A stretch of DNA of 64,000 nucleotides from contig JAUJOZ010000004.1 in assembly GCA_030447415.1 (NCBI GenBank), positions 1 through 64,000 of the forward strand, read 5' to 3'. A model generated the notes under the pieces. It was not told the origin of the DNA. It did not search any database and saw only the letters and a list, made by a program, of their open reading frames with translations. Shown in pieces: positions 35,078 through 45,023 of this stretch. Every line of letters begins with the position of its first letter. Positions within the stretch are counted from its first letter, which is position 1. The position numbers and the translations under genes are program-made. This DNA comes from Thermomicrobiales bacterium (GTDB lineage: Bacteria > Chloroflexota > Chloroflexia > Thermomicrobiales > UBA6265).

Positions 35078-36151
35078 CTACAGCTTCTCGTTGACGACCA
35101 GGGTGCTGACCATGCCGAACATGCCGTGGTCGCTCTCGGCGTGGTTGAGGATGTGACAGTGGAAGGCCCACGTCCCGGGCTCGGTGGCGTGCACGATCGC
35201 CTCGAATCGCTGACCCGGGGCGATGTTGAGCGTGTCGCACATGTAGGCCTGCGGCAGCAGCCAGCCGTCCTGCGCCACCACCGTCATCGGCATCCCGTGC
35301 AGGTGCATCGGGTGGATCATCAGCCCCTCGTTCATGAACCGGAACAGCACCCGCTCGCCCTTGAGGGCGGCGAAGGGGTGGGTGGCCGGGAACGACTTCC
35401 CGTTGAGGGTGAAGGCGCCGATCGGGCCGTCGTTGAGCACGACCGTGTACTCCCGGTCGTACATCAGCCGGCGACCAGGATCTTTTGACTCGACGATGAA
35501 GGCGCCCAGGAGCCCCTTCGTCACCTGCACCGCCGCGTTGTGGTGCGAGTGGTACATGTGCGTCCCGGCGTTCCCCTCGCGGACCTGGAACTCGTAGGTG
35601 AACGTTTCCCCCCGCTTGATCGGCGGCTGGGTGAGGAACGGCACGCCGTCCATCGCGGCCGGTACGATCAGCCCGTGCCAGTGGACGGCGGTGCTCTCGG
35701 GCAGGTTCTCGTTGGTGACGTGGATCCGAACCTTGTCACCCTCGGTGACCCGAATCTCCGGCCCCGGCATGACCCCGTTGTAGGTCCATGCCTCGGCGCG
35801 CTGGCCGGGCGCGTACTCCCACTGCACGGCCCGGCACGCGAGGCGGAATACTTTGACGTCGCCGTCGCGCTCGTGCTCCAGCGGCTGGCCGCCGAGGCCC
35901 TCAGTCATGGCCGGGAAGGCGCGGACACCCGCCTCGTGCATGGCGTCCATCTCGTCGGCGGTCGGCGCGGCCTGTTGGGCGGTCGTCGTCTTCGGGGCGG
36001 CGTGCGGATGCGCCTCGTCGGCCGCCGCGGCCGGCCGGCGCGTGAGCCGGATGCCGTCTGGGGCGAGTGCCGCGCCCGCCGCGCTGGCACCCGTCAAGCC
36101 GAGCATTCCCAGAAAACGGCGCCGTGAAACGGGATGCCTGGTGTCGTTCAT
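35078..36151 (-). CDS. Multicopper oxidase (Tat-exported)
   Basis: A 357-residue exported enzyme. The N-terminus has a Tat motif (SRRRFLGMLG, about 9-18). All four copper-binding motifs are present: HWHG (157-160), HSHH (201-204), HPMHLHG (280-286) and HCHILNH (331-337) with a downstream Met as type 1 axial ligand. The layout is a cupredoxin oxidase shorter than three-domain laccases. It should oxidise a phenolic, metal or sulfur substrate with O2 outside the membrane. It lies between two DoxX-family genes, suggesting an envelope electron-transfer module. Confidence 0.92.
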   Translation of the reverse strand: MNDTRHPVSRRRFLGMLGLTGASAAGAALAPDGIRLTRRPAAAADEAHPHAAPKTTTAQQAAPTADEMDAMHEAGVRAFPAMTEGLGGQPLEHERDGDVKVFRLACRAVQWEYAPGQRAEAWTYNGVMPGPEIRVTEGDKVRIHVTNENLPESTAVHWHGLIVPAAMDGVPFLTQPPIKRGETFTYEFQVREGNAGTHMYHSHHNAAVQVTKGLLGAFIVESKDPGRRLMYDREYTVVLNDGPIGAFTLNGKSFPATHPFAALKGERVLFRFMNEGLMIHPMHLHGMPMTVVAQDGWLLPQAYMCDTLNIAPGQRFEAIVHATEPGTWAFHCHILNHAESDHGMFGMVSTLVVNEKL

Positions 36152-36232
36152 CGTCGTTTCCTCTCCCCTCATCGTTGATCCCCGTCGGGGCACCCGCCCC
36201 GTCGATCGTGTCTGGGTTGTGCCAAGCGACGG

Positions 36233-36721
36233 TCAGAAGCGGCGTCCTCGCCGATCCGTCACTCGAGACGCACCGCCGAACAGCCGGCCCCCGTGCCAGG
36301 GCAGGCCGAGCGCCGGCAGCAGCCAGCGATCGAGTCCGATCCAGCCCGCAGCCTTCCAGCCCAGCACCAGCGCCACGGCAAGTGCGAAGACGGCAGGGTC
36401 CATCACGGCACCGGCGAACCCGACATCGACGCCGATCAGGGCGCCGACGAACGCGGCGGCGCCGGTGAGAATGCCGAGAATCAGCGCGATGCCGGCGAGC
36501 GTCTCGCCGATCGCCACCAGCCGGGCGAGGTTGCTCGCGCGATCGGCCCACACCGGATCGTCGAGCCGGCGCCACCCAGCGCCGAGCCACGTCCAGCCGA
36601 GGTAGACCCGCAGGCCAAGCCAGACCCAGGCAAAGCGAACGTCGGCCAGCAGGGCGTCGACGAGAGCCGGGTCCTCGAACCGTGTCTGCCTTGCCACGTT
36701 CGCCTGTCGCCGCCGCTCCAT
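36233..36721 (-). CDS. DoxX family membrane protein (short form)
   Basis: A 162-residue four-helix protein: AWVWLGLRVYLGWTWLGAGW, LVAIGETLAGIALILGILTG, FVGALIGVDVGFAG and LGWKAAGWIGLDRWLLPALGLPW. The last segment is nearly identical to the end of the longer DoxX protein at 33416-34183, showing a common origin. It is the first gene of the leftward cluster with the multicopper oxidase. Terminator hairpins at 36828-36890 separate it from the two-component genes. Confidence 0.85.
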   Translation of the reverse strand: MERRRQANVARQTRFEDPALVDALLADVRFAWVWLGLRVYLGWTWLGAGWRRLDDPVWADRASNLARLVAIGETLAGIALILGILTGAAAFVGALIGVDVGFAGAVMDPAVFALAVALVLGWKAAGWIGLDRWLLPALGLPWHGGRLFGGASRVTDRRGRRF

Positions 36722-36827
36722 CCGCTCACCTCCGGTCCAGCCGTTCCTTGTCGACCATCTGGCCCAAGGTTAGACGCGGAGACGTCCCGCCACCCCGGTG
36801 GATGGGGCGGTTTGGGAACAACACAAC

Positions 36828-36890
36828 GGGGGAGTCTTTCAACTCCCCCTTGGGGTGAGCGACAGGGAGTGGCCCACCCGCTCGGGTGGG
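36828..36890 (-). terminator. Tandem terminator hairpins after the two-component genes
   Basis: On the minus strand, the response regulator stop (36899) is followed by a CCCACCC/GGGTGGG hairpin (36873-36890), then GGGGGAGT/ACTCCCCC (36828-36849, 6-nt loop) and a T-rich tail (GTTGTGTTGTT). The second hairpin has the form of an intrinsic terminator. Confidence 0.8.
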
Positions 36891-36898
36891 GTGGCGGC

Positions 36899-37558
36899 TC
36901 ACGACGAGGCGGGTCCCTGCCGGTCGACAAGCCCGTGGCGGAGAGCGTACGCGATCACCTGGGCACGGTTCTGCACATGCAACTTGTCGAGGATGTTGCG
37001 CAGGTGGTACTTGACCGTGTTCTCACTCACGAACAACCGCTCGGCCAGGTCCCGGTTCGACGTCACGCCGGCAACCAGCAGCTCCAGGACCTCGCGCTCG
37101 CGCTCGGTCAGCGTGGCCGGCGCGCGCTCGGACCGGCTCGCCGCCGGGCGGGCGAACTCGGCCAGCACCTTGCTCGCTAGGCTCGGTGTCAGCGCCGGCT
37201 CCCCACGCGTCACCCCGGCCAGCAGCGCGAAGAACCGCGCGGCCTCCAGGTCCTTCGGCAAGAACCCGCGCGCACCGGACTTGACCGACTCGAACAGATC
37301 CGCATCGTCCTCCGAGGCGGTCAGCACGACGACTTTCACTTCGGGTAGCTCGGCGCTGAGGAGGCGAGTGGCCTCCAGGCCACCCATCTCGGGCATCGTG
37401 GGGTCCATCAGGACGACGTCCGGCCGGTGCGTGTGAGCCAGCGCGACGGCCTCCCGCCCGTTGCGGGCCTCGGCGACGACGGTCACCCCGTGCGCTTCCA
37501 AAAGGCTGCGAAGCCCATCGCGAAACAGGGCGTGGTCGTCAGCGATCAGCACGCGCAT
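36899..37558 (-). CDS. NarL/LuxR-type response regulator
   Basis: A 219-residue regulator. The receiver domain (1-120) has the acidic pair Asp7-Asp8, phospho-acceptor Asp52 (VVLMDPTMPEMGG), the conserved Thr of LTAS and the Lys of PKD near 102. The LuxR helix-turn-helix (about 150-215) reads LTEREREVLELLVAG...NRDLAERLFVSENTVKYHLRNIL. Its start overlaps the end of the kinase gene by 20 bp, so they are coupled. Targets may include the adjacent multicopper oxidase/DoxX genes, but this is inferred from proximity only. Confidence 0.93.
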   Translation of the reverse strand: MRVLIADDHALFRDGLRSLLEAHGVTVVAEARNGREAVALAHTHRPDVVLMDPTMPEMGGLEATRLLSAELPEVKVVVLTASEDDADLFESVKSGARGFLPKDLEAARFFALLAGVTRGEPALTPSLASKVLAEFARPAASRSERAPATLTEREREVLELLVAGVTSNRDLAERLFVSENTVKYHLRNILDKLHVQNRAQVIAYALRHGLVDRQGPASS

Positions 37559-38981
37559 CGCGCCTGCCTCCGGTCGCCGCGGGCATCCGGTCCGCGGGGA
37601 CGCGAATCTCCAGCCGCGTTCCTTGCCCCGGCGCCGAGCTGACGGCAAAGGTTCCGCCGGCGGCCTCGGCGCGCTCACGCATCGTCGCCAGGCCAAACCG
37701 CGGGAAGGCCGTCCGCCCGAGCTCCTCTGGCGCGAATCCCGCCCCGTCGTCTTCGATCACCGCCTCGATCCAGCCGTCGTCCTCGCCCAGCCGGATCCGG
37801 GCTCGCGTGGCCCCGGCGTGCTTGCGGATGTTGGCCAGGGCCTCCTGGACGATCCGCAGGAGCTGCACCTCGGCCTGGGGCGCGAGCGGCAGCGGTTCCG
37901 CCCTATCGGGCGGCCCGTCGAGTTCGACCGCGACGCCGCTCTGGACCTGCCAGCGCTCCAGGTAGTCCCGCAGCGTACCAAGGAAGCCGCGCTCACCGCC
38001 GAGCGAGGTGCGCAGGCCGAGGATGCCCTCGCGCACCTCGGCGTACGCGGCGCGGGCAGCCTCCGCCAACTGGCCGATCTGCTCGGCGGCGCGATCGTCT
38101 TGGCCGTTCCGCAGCAACGCCTGCGCCGCCTGGGCCTTGGTGTTCACGTAACCGAGCACCTGCGCCAGGCTGTCGTGCATCTCCCGCGCAATCCATTCCC
38201 GTTCCTGGGTGATCGCCAGAGCCCGGACCTGGTGGTGGAGGCGCGCGTTCTCGATCGCCAGCGCCGCCAGTGTGGCGAAGCGCGTCAGCGTCTCCTCCTC
38301 GTCGGCGTCGAACTCGGGCGCCGCTTCCTTCTCGGTCAGGTAGAGGTTGCCGAGCACGCGGCCGTGTGGCCGGATCGGCACCGCCAGCAGGGAGTGCATC
38401 GGCGGGTGGTGCGGCGGGAAGCCGACCGAGCGCGGGTCGCGGGTGAGGTCGGCAAGGCGCAGGGGTCGGCCTTCGGTGAGGACAACGCCGAGCAGCCCGT
38501 GGCCCTCCGGGATCGGACCCATCCGGGCCCGCTGTTCCGGGGTAATGCCCGAGGTCAGGAACGCGGCGATGCCGCCCTCCTCCCGAAGGTAGGACAGCGC
38601 ACCGTAGCGCGCGCCGACCAGACTCCGGGCCTGGTCCACCACCCGTTGGAGGACCGGTTCGAGCTCAAGCTCGCCGCCGATGGCCAGCGCGGCGTCGTGG
38701 AGGGCGAGCAGCTCCCGGTTCTGCTGGCCGAGCCGATCCTGCAGCCGGCCGACGACGCCGAAGACGGCCTCCGCGAAGAAGAGGGTTCCGAGCAGCACGA
38801 TTCCGGCCAGCAGCAGGTAGCCCGGCCAGGCCCGGAACAAGTCCGGGTAGACGACGTGGCGGACCAACTCCAGGGCGCCGAGGAAGACGAGCGGCGCGAG
38901 GATGGCGAGCCACTTGAGGCGACGCAGCTCCGGTGCTCGCCCGCTCTCCGGCGGGCTGTGCTCGCCCATCTCCTTCGCCAT
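37539..38981 (-). CDS. GAF-domain sensor histidine kinase (HisKA_3 type)
   Basis: A 480-residue membrane kinase. Two membrane helices (about 24-40 and 53-76) precede a GAF domain (about 105-255, including LLAVPIRPHGRVLGNLYLTEK). The dimerisation/phosphorylation motif REWIAREMHDSLAQVLGYV has His269, followed by HATPase (EALANIRKHA, EDDGAGF, GLATMRERAEAAGG). With almost no extracytoplasmic loop, sensing is probably through the GAF domain or membrane. The partner regulator overlaps its 3' end. This is the NarX/LiaS-like class of kinases. Confidence 0.93.
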   Translation of the reverse strand: MAKEMGEHSPPESGRAPELRRLKWLAILAPLVFLGALELVRHVVYPDLFRAWPGYLLLAGIVLLGTLFFAEAVFGVVGRLQDRLGQQNRELLALHDAALAIGGELELEPVLQRVVDQARSLVGARYGALSYLREEGGIAAFLTSGITPEQRARMGPIPEGHGLLGVVLTEGRPLRLADLTRDPRSVGFPPHHPPMHSLLAVPIRPHGRVLGNLYLTEKEAAPEFDADEEETLTRFATLAALAIENARLHHQVRALAITQEREWIAREMHDSLAQVLGYVNTKAQAAQALLRNGQDDRAAEQIGQLAEAARAAYAEVREGILGLRTSLGGERGFLGTLRDYLERWQVQSGVAVELDGPPDRAEPLPLAPQAEVQLLRIVQEALANIRKHAGATRARIRLGEDDGWIEAVIEDDGAGFAPEELGRTAFPRFGLATMRERAEAAGGTFAVSSAPGQGTRLEIRVPADRMPAATGGRRDARADR

Positions 38982-39261
38982 ACTCCGGGCTTCCGCTCGA
39001 GGCCCTTCCGCTGCAGGTCAGGATACCGCGTCCGGTGCCGGCGCCGGCGGTCTGGGATGCCCGGCGCGGGAGACCAACCGCCTCGACGCCGCCGGGTCGC
39101 TTGCCGCGTTCACCGCCGTCCGCGGGCGCCGCAACCCCCTCCGGCGTGGTTCCCGGCCCCGTGCGATGCGCTCCTCGGCCTCGGGGTCGGCCGGCGGTGC
39201 CCGTCGGGTCAGGCGATGTGAGCAGGGCGGATCGACCCGACCGGTGCGGCGAGCGGATCGG

Positions 39262-40650
39262 TCAGCTGCCGTCCACCGGCAGCCCGGCTTCCTGCCACGC
39301 CGCCATGCCGCCCGCCACATTGATCAGGCCACGCCGACCGCGCGCCGCCAGGACGCTCGCCACGACGCTCGATCGGTAGCCGCTGCCACAGATCAGGGCC
39401 ACCTCACCGGTGCCGTCTGTTGGCGGCTCGGCTCCCTGCACGATCTCCCCCGCAAAGCGATGCGTTGCCCCGGGGATCCGCTCGCTCCCCCACTCGGTAT
39501 CGGCGCGGACATCCAGCACCGTCAGCCCGTTTGCCGGGGTCGCGAGGCCTGCCGCGAGATCGTGGACCGACCATTGGGGCAGGGTGGCCGACTCACGCCC
39601 GCTCGCTCGCCAGGCGGCCATTCCACCGGCCAGGAAGCCGGCGACCCGATCGAGTCCAATGCGTCGTAGCTCCGTCCGCGCCTCCTCGAACCGGTCGTCG
39701 TCGAGGACCAGGATAAGGTCCCGGTCGTAGGGCGCGAGCCAACCCATCCATGCGCTGAAGTTGGGGCCCAGCCCGGCGAAGACGGCGTTCGGGACATGCC
39801 CCTCGCCGAAGCGAGCCGGCGAGCGGGCATCGACCACCATCGCCCCCGCCGCCTGCCGGCTCGCCACCTCGTCGGCCGCCAAGGAGTCGCCGGCCGGCAG
39901 CTCGCGCAGCAAGGGCGCGCCCGCCTTGTTGACGCGTTTGAGGACCGGGTAGTACGTCGGCGGCCGCGGCATCCCGTCGAGCACCATGCGGACGAACGCG
40001 TCCTTGGAGCGCGCCTGGAAGGCGTAGTTGAAGCACCGCTCCTGACCGATGGTGGTGTGCGGCGCGTCACCGATCTTCTTGCCGCAGGCCGAGCCGGCGG
40101 TGTGGCCCGGGTACACGACCAAGGCATCGTCCAACCGACTGAGGCGGTCGACGACCGTGTGGTAGAGCTGCCCGGCCAGCGTCCGGGTCTGCTCTTCGCC
40201 GAGGAGGTCCGGACGACCCACCTCGCCGACGAAGAGGGCATCGCCCGAGAAGAGGGCGACCGGAGCCGGCCCCCGTGCGGGGTCGGTCAACAGATAGCTG
40301 AGGTGCTCGGGGGTGTGGCCGGGGGTCCAGAGGGCGCGCAGCCGCAGTCGCCCGACGCCGACCTCGGCACGGTCGTCCAGAGGCTCGTGCGGGAAGTCTT
40401 GCTCGCCGAGGCGGCTCACGTAGATCGGCGCCCCGGTGGCGGCGGCAAGCTCCCGCGCGCCGGACACGAAGTCGGCGTGAACGTGGGTTTCCAGGATCGC
40501 GCCGATCCGGTAGCCGCGCGCGGCCGTCCAGGCGGTGTAGGCGTCGACGTCGCGCCGGGGATCGATCACGGCGACCACGCCCGCCGTCTCGTCGGCGACG
40601 AGGTAGGCGACCTGGGCCAACCCCGGGGTGAAGACGCGCTCGATCTCCAT
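39262..40650 (-). CDS. MBL-fold persulfide dioxygenase-like / rhodanese fusion
   Basis: A 462-residue fusion. An N-terminal metallo-beta-lactamase domain of the ETHE1/Blh type has ETHVHADFVSG (His56, His58, Asp60), WTPGHTPEHLSYL and LFSGDALFVGEVGRPDLL. Two rhodanese domains follow. The first (about 265-345) lacks the catalytic Cys, and the second has LICGSGYRSSVVAS with its Cys. Such fusions oxidise glutathione or CoA persulfide to sulfite and transfer sulfane sulfur. The ATG at 40650 has a GAGGAG site; the longer open frame has no family match upstream. Confidence 0.92.
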   Translation of the reverse strand: MEIERVFTPGLAQVAYLVADETAGVVAVIDPRRDVDAYTAWTAARGYRIGAILETHVHADFVSGARELAAATGAPIYVSRLGEQDFPHEPLDDRAEVGVGRLRLRALWTPGHTPEHLSYLLTDPARGPAPVALFSGDALFVGEVGRPDLLGEEQTRTLAGQLYHTVVDRLSRLDDALVVYPGHTAGSACGKKIGDAPHTTIGQERCFNYAFQARSKDAFVRMVLDGMPRPPTYYPVLKRVNKAGAPLLRELPAGDSLAADEVASRQAAGAMVVDARSPARFGEGHVPNAVFAGLGPNFSAWMGWLAPYDRDLILVLDDDRFEEARTELRRIGLDRVAGFLAGGMAAWRASGRESATLPQWSVHDLAAGLATPANGLTVLDVRADTEWGSERIPGATHRFAGEIVQGAEPPTDGTGEVALICGSGYRSSVVASVLAARGRRGLINVAGGMAAWQEAGLPVDGS

Positions 40651-40765
40651 GACGGCTGCTCCTCGATGGTCGCTCCGTAGCGACGCCGCGTCGTCACGCG
40701 CAACCCGGCTTGACGCATCGGCGAATGATGCCCATCGTACTTGATGGGAATGACGAACGGGTCCG

Positions 40766-41002
40766 TCAGGTCGATCCCTGGGTGAGCTTGTCCTGAGGCA
40801 CCGACGGCAACTCAAGCGGGGTCCGTAACGGGGATCCCCAGATCCACCGTATCGTCGGAAACTCGCCCAGCACCACCAGGGTCGCCCGCAGCCCGATCGC
40901 CTCGCCCAGTGGGCCGCCGAGCAGCGCCAGCCCCGAGGCCAGGAAACGCACGGTGGCGCTCGGGCGTATCCCCAAACCCGTCACGATGCCCCATCGACTG
41001 CC
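40766..41002 (-). pseudogene. C-terminal relic of an MFS transporter
   Basis: The tail of a minus-strand frame reads SATVRFLASGLALLGGPLGEAIGLRATLVVLGEF, then WGSPLRTPLELPSVP. This is the last membrane segment and end of an EntS/MFS_3-type transporter (compare RFLVWG...LLGG-LGE-GLRATL). Upstream codons do not continue the family and no start fits, so only the end survives. Confidence 0.5.
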
Positions 41003-41161
41003 GCCGAGGAGGAGGCGGCGCCGGTCGGGCAGGAGCGGCAGAGGCCGCTGCAGCACGTGAAGCCCGGGGGCACGCAGCACGTGGCGGTCGCGCCGATGCC
41101 ACAGAGCGCCGTATTCGGCGGTCACTCGCACGGGCAGGTCTCTTGGTGTAGGACCTCCCCG

Positions 41162-43057
<1,896 letters not shown>

Positions 43058-43107
43058 GAACCCGCTCTGTTCCTTGCCCAACCGCGCCGATCCCCGGAAC
43101 ACACGAC

Positions 43108-43137
43108 GCGGCCCGTGCCGGCTAGCGCACGGGCCGC
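43108..43137 (-). terminator. Hairpin upstream of typA
   Basis: GCGGCCCGTGC (43108-43118) pairs perfectly with GCACGGGCCGC (43127-43137) around an 8-nt loop. It lies 30 bp after the end of the broken minus-strand gene at 43167 and 50 bp before typA, so it may end the former or act in the typA leader. Confidence 0.55.
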
Positions 43138-43166
43138 GATCACCTTGCTATTGTACCACGCGAGTG

Positions 43167-43716
43167 TTATGTCACCAGGCGAACATGTATCGGACACCGC
43201 CCAATCGCACGGACGCGGGCACGTCTTCGTCGGTGTTCAGCATCGGGATGCGGGCGGTACTCGGGATGTATCGCGCCGCCCCTGTTCGTCCGTCCGCGCC
43301 CGCCAGCGTTGCCGGCACCCCGGATCACCTGCTCGGCGGTGGCGTGGTAGCGACGCACGTCCCGCGTCAAGCAAGCGGTGGCGACGTCGTTGATCGTGCA
43401 GAGGGCCTCCTTGAAGCCGTGGCCGACGAGCTCCGAGGCGTTCGTCATCGCCCACGACGCCGGCAGGCAGAACCGATCGCAGCGGGCGCCGGACAACCGC
43501 TGCGCCAGCGCGGCCGGCTCGGACGGCATCGCCCCCGTCCGGTCGGCGAGGAAGAGGGTCAGACCGGCGTACTCGGCCCCGTCGAGGGGCGCGAAACGCC
43601 GCCCCCAACAGCGGCGCGGCGATCCGCGCGGGGACCACGTCGAGCGCCGGCATGACGGCCTCCGCCAACTCGTCGCCCTCGGCGGAACATACCTGTTGCG
43701 GGGACCAGGTGTGCAA
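43167..43716 (-). pseudogene. Frameshifted gene of unknown function
   Basis: Two minus-strand frames join into one plausible protein. The first, from TTG 43716, gives HTWSPQQVCSAEGDELAEA and [19 protein letters not shown]. After a shift near 43600 the second gives [20 protein letters not shown], then [20 protein letters not shown] and [20 protein letters not shown], to the stop at 43167. Both halves have protein-like composition unlike antisense shadows. I do not recognise the family. One frameshift is evident; the Arg-rich C-terminal 50 residues suggest a second. Confidence 0.45.
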
Positions 43717-43761
43717 TGAGACGGCCGCGGAACGGCCTGCGGCTCAGGGGACTTCCGTCGC

Positions 43762-44256
43762 TCAAGGCCGGTCCTGAGCGGCAGGCACCCCCTGCCCGCG
43801 ACGCCAGAGGAGCCAGCCGCCGACGAGCATGACCGCGCCCCAGGCGAGGAACGCGAAATCCCAGACGAGTTGGTTGTCGCCCGGTCTCACGTGGTGGATC
43901 CGCAGGAGATGGTGGTCGACGATTCCCTCGACCACATTGAAGAGTCCCCAGCCCACGAGCAGGAGTCCGACGAACCCCGTGGTCGACCGCGGCTCATTCG
44001 ACCGCGCCAGCGCCCGCCACAGCAAGGCCAGGCCGACGGCGGTGAAGACGAAGGTTGCCGCGTGGAACAGGCCGTCGCCGAGGGTGTTGACCTCAAGGTC
44101 GTGGACCGTGCCGTCCGACCAGCGGCCCGTGCTCGTGAACATGTGGTGCCACTGCAAGAGCTGGTGCAGCACGATGCCGTCGAAGAAGCCACCGAGGCCG
44201 AGGCCGAGCAGGAGGCCCGCGTTCCTCAGCGTGTCCCGGCGCCCTTGTGCACCCAT
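43762..44256 (-). CDS. DUF2243 family membrane protein
   Basis: A 164-residue protein with four hydrophobic helices. The family signature is GLLLGLGLGGFFDGIVLHQLLQWHHMFT (about 14-41), then GDGLFHAATFVFTAVGLALLWRAL, GLFNVVEGIVDHHLLRIHHVRPG and a final helix. The many His residues (HQ, HH, DHH, HH) could bind metal. The ATG at 44256 is preferred over GTG 44271 because GGAGG lies eight bases upstream. The function is unknown. Confidence 0.88.
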   Translation of the reverse strand: MGAQGRRDTLRNAGLLLGLGLGGFFDGIVLHQLLQWHHMFTSTGRWSDGTVHDLEVNTLGDGLFHAATFVFTAVGLALLWRALARSNEPRSTTGFVGLLLVGWGLFNVVEGIVDHHLLRIHHVRPGDNQLVWDFAFLAWGAVMLVGGWLLWRRGQGVPAAQDRP

Positions 44257-45023
44257 CGCGTCGTCCTCCACCTCGTGCCGCTCGGTCGCAACGAGAAGGA
44301 GGTCGAAACAGGCAGGAAGGGTGCCACGCCGAACCGATCAGGGGAGCCGTGCCGACCGCCGTGGCGGGGCAAGGGTCGCCGCATCGATAGGGGAGCGGGC
44401 CTGCTGAACGAACCGCAGTCCAGAGGTCGAGACCCACTCGATCGCTGCCGCCCGAGCGCGATGCCCGCCCGCTAGCCACCACGGAGCGGACTCATCAACA
44501 CGGTCCCGGCGCAGAACGGTCCGAGCCGTGCCGGCCACCAGCGAAGGACAGCAGCTTGTCCTACGCACAGATCGGGCGCGATTCTCCCGTGGACTGCCGG
44601 GGACGCTCTCGCATGGGAGACCGCCACTGCAGCGTGCCGACGGGGTACGGGCCAGACCGAGTCCGGCATGAAGCGGTTTGACAGCAACGCTGGACCAGAG
44701 GCTGTGTGCCTAAGTGGTTCTCACCACCCAGGGGTGATCCGGAGTGACGCGCTACTCGCCGTCCTCCATGAGTAGCCACACCAGGCACCAAGCGAGCGCC
44801 GCCTCCGGCGTTGGCCCCTCGGGAACGCCTCGCGCTCGGGCCACAGCAGATTCGCCCGCCACCCCAGTTGGCCGGCGTCCCAGGCGACGTAACCGCCCCG
44901 ATCCACGATGGCGCCCTTGAAGGCATTGTGGAGTAGCCACCGAACCAACGCCGGGCCCACAGCGGCCCAGGCCACCGGCCGCGGGAGGTCGGCGGGGAGG
45001 CGGTGGGCCGCGGTCCGGCGACG
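44257..45023. other. Gap with gene debris
   Basis: This 767-bp region has no intact gene. Its right half (44752-44990) holds the broken minus-strand gene listed separately. The left part (44270-44700) shows nothing recognisable in any frame. Confidence 0.4.
44752..44990 (-). pseudogene. Short frameshifted gene of unknown function
   Basis: From a GTG near 44977 the minus strand reads AWAAVGPALVRWLLHNAFKG, then DRGGYVAWDAGQLGWRANLL and WPEREAF. A frameshift follows near 44825, and the second frame gives PTPEAALAWCLVWLLMEDGE and a stop at 44752. The composition is protein-like. The family is not recognised, and it is probably a remnant of a longer gene. Confidence 0.4.

Noticed and set aside
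37461..39221. A 586-codon plus-strand frame opposite the two-component genes
   Set aside because: Antisense shadow; the kinase and regulator motifs are complete on the minus strand.
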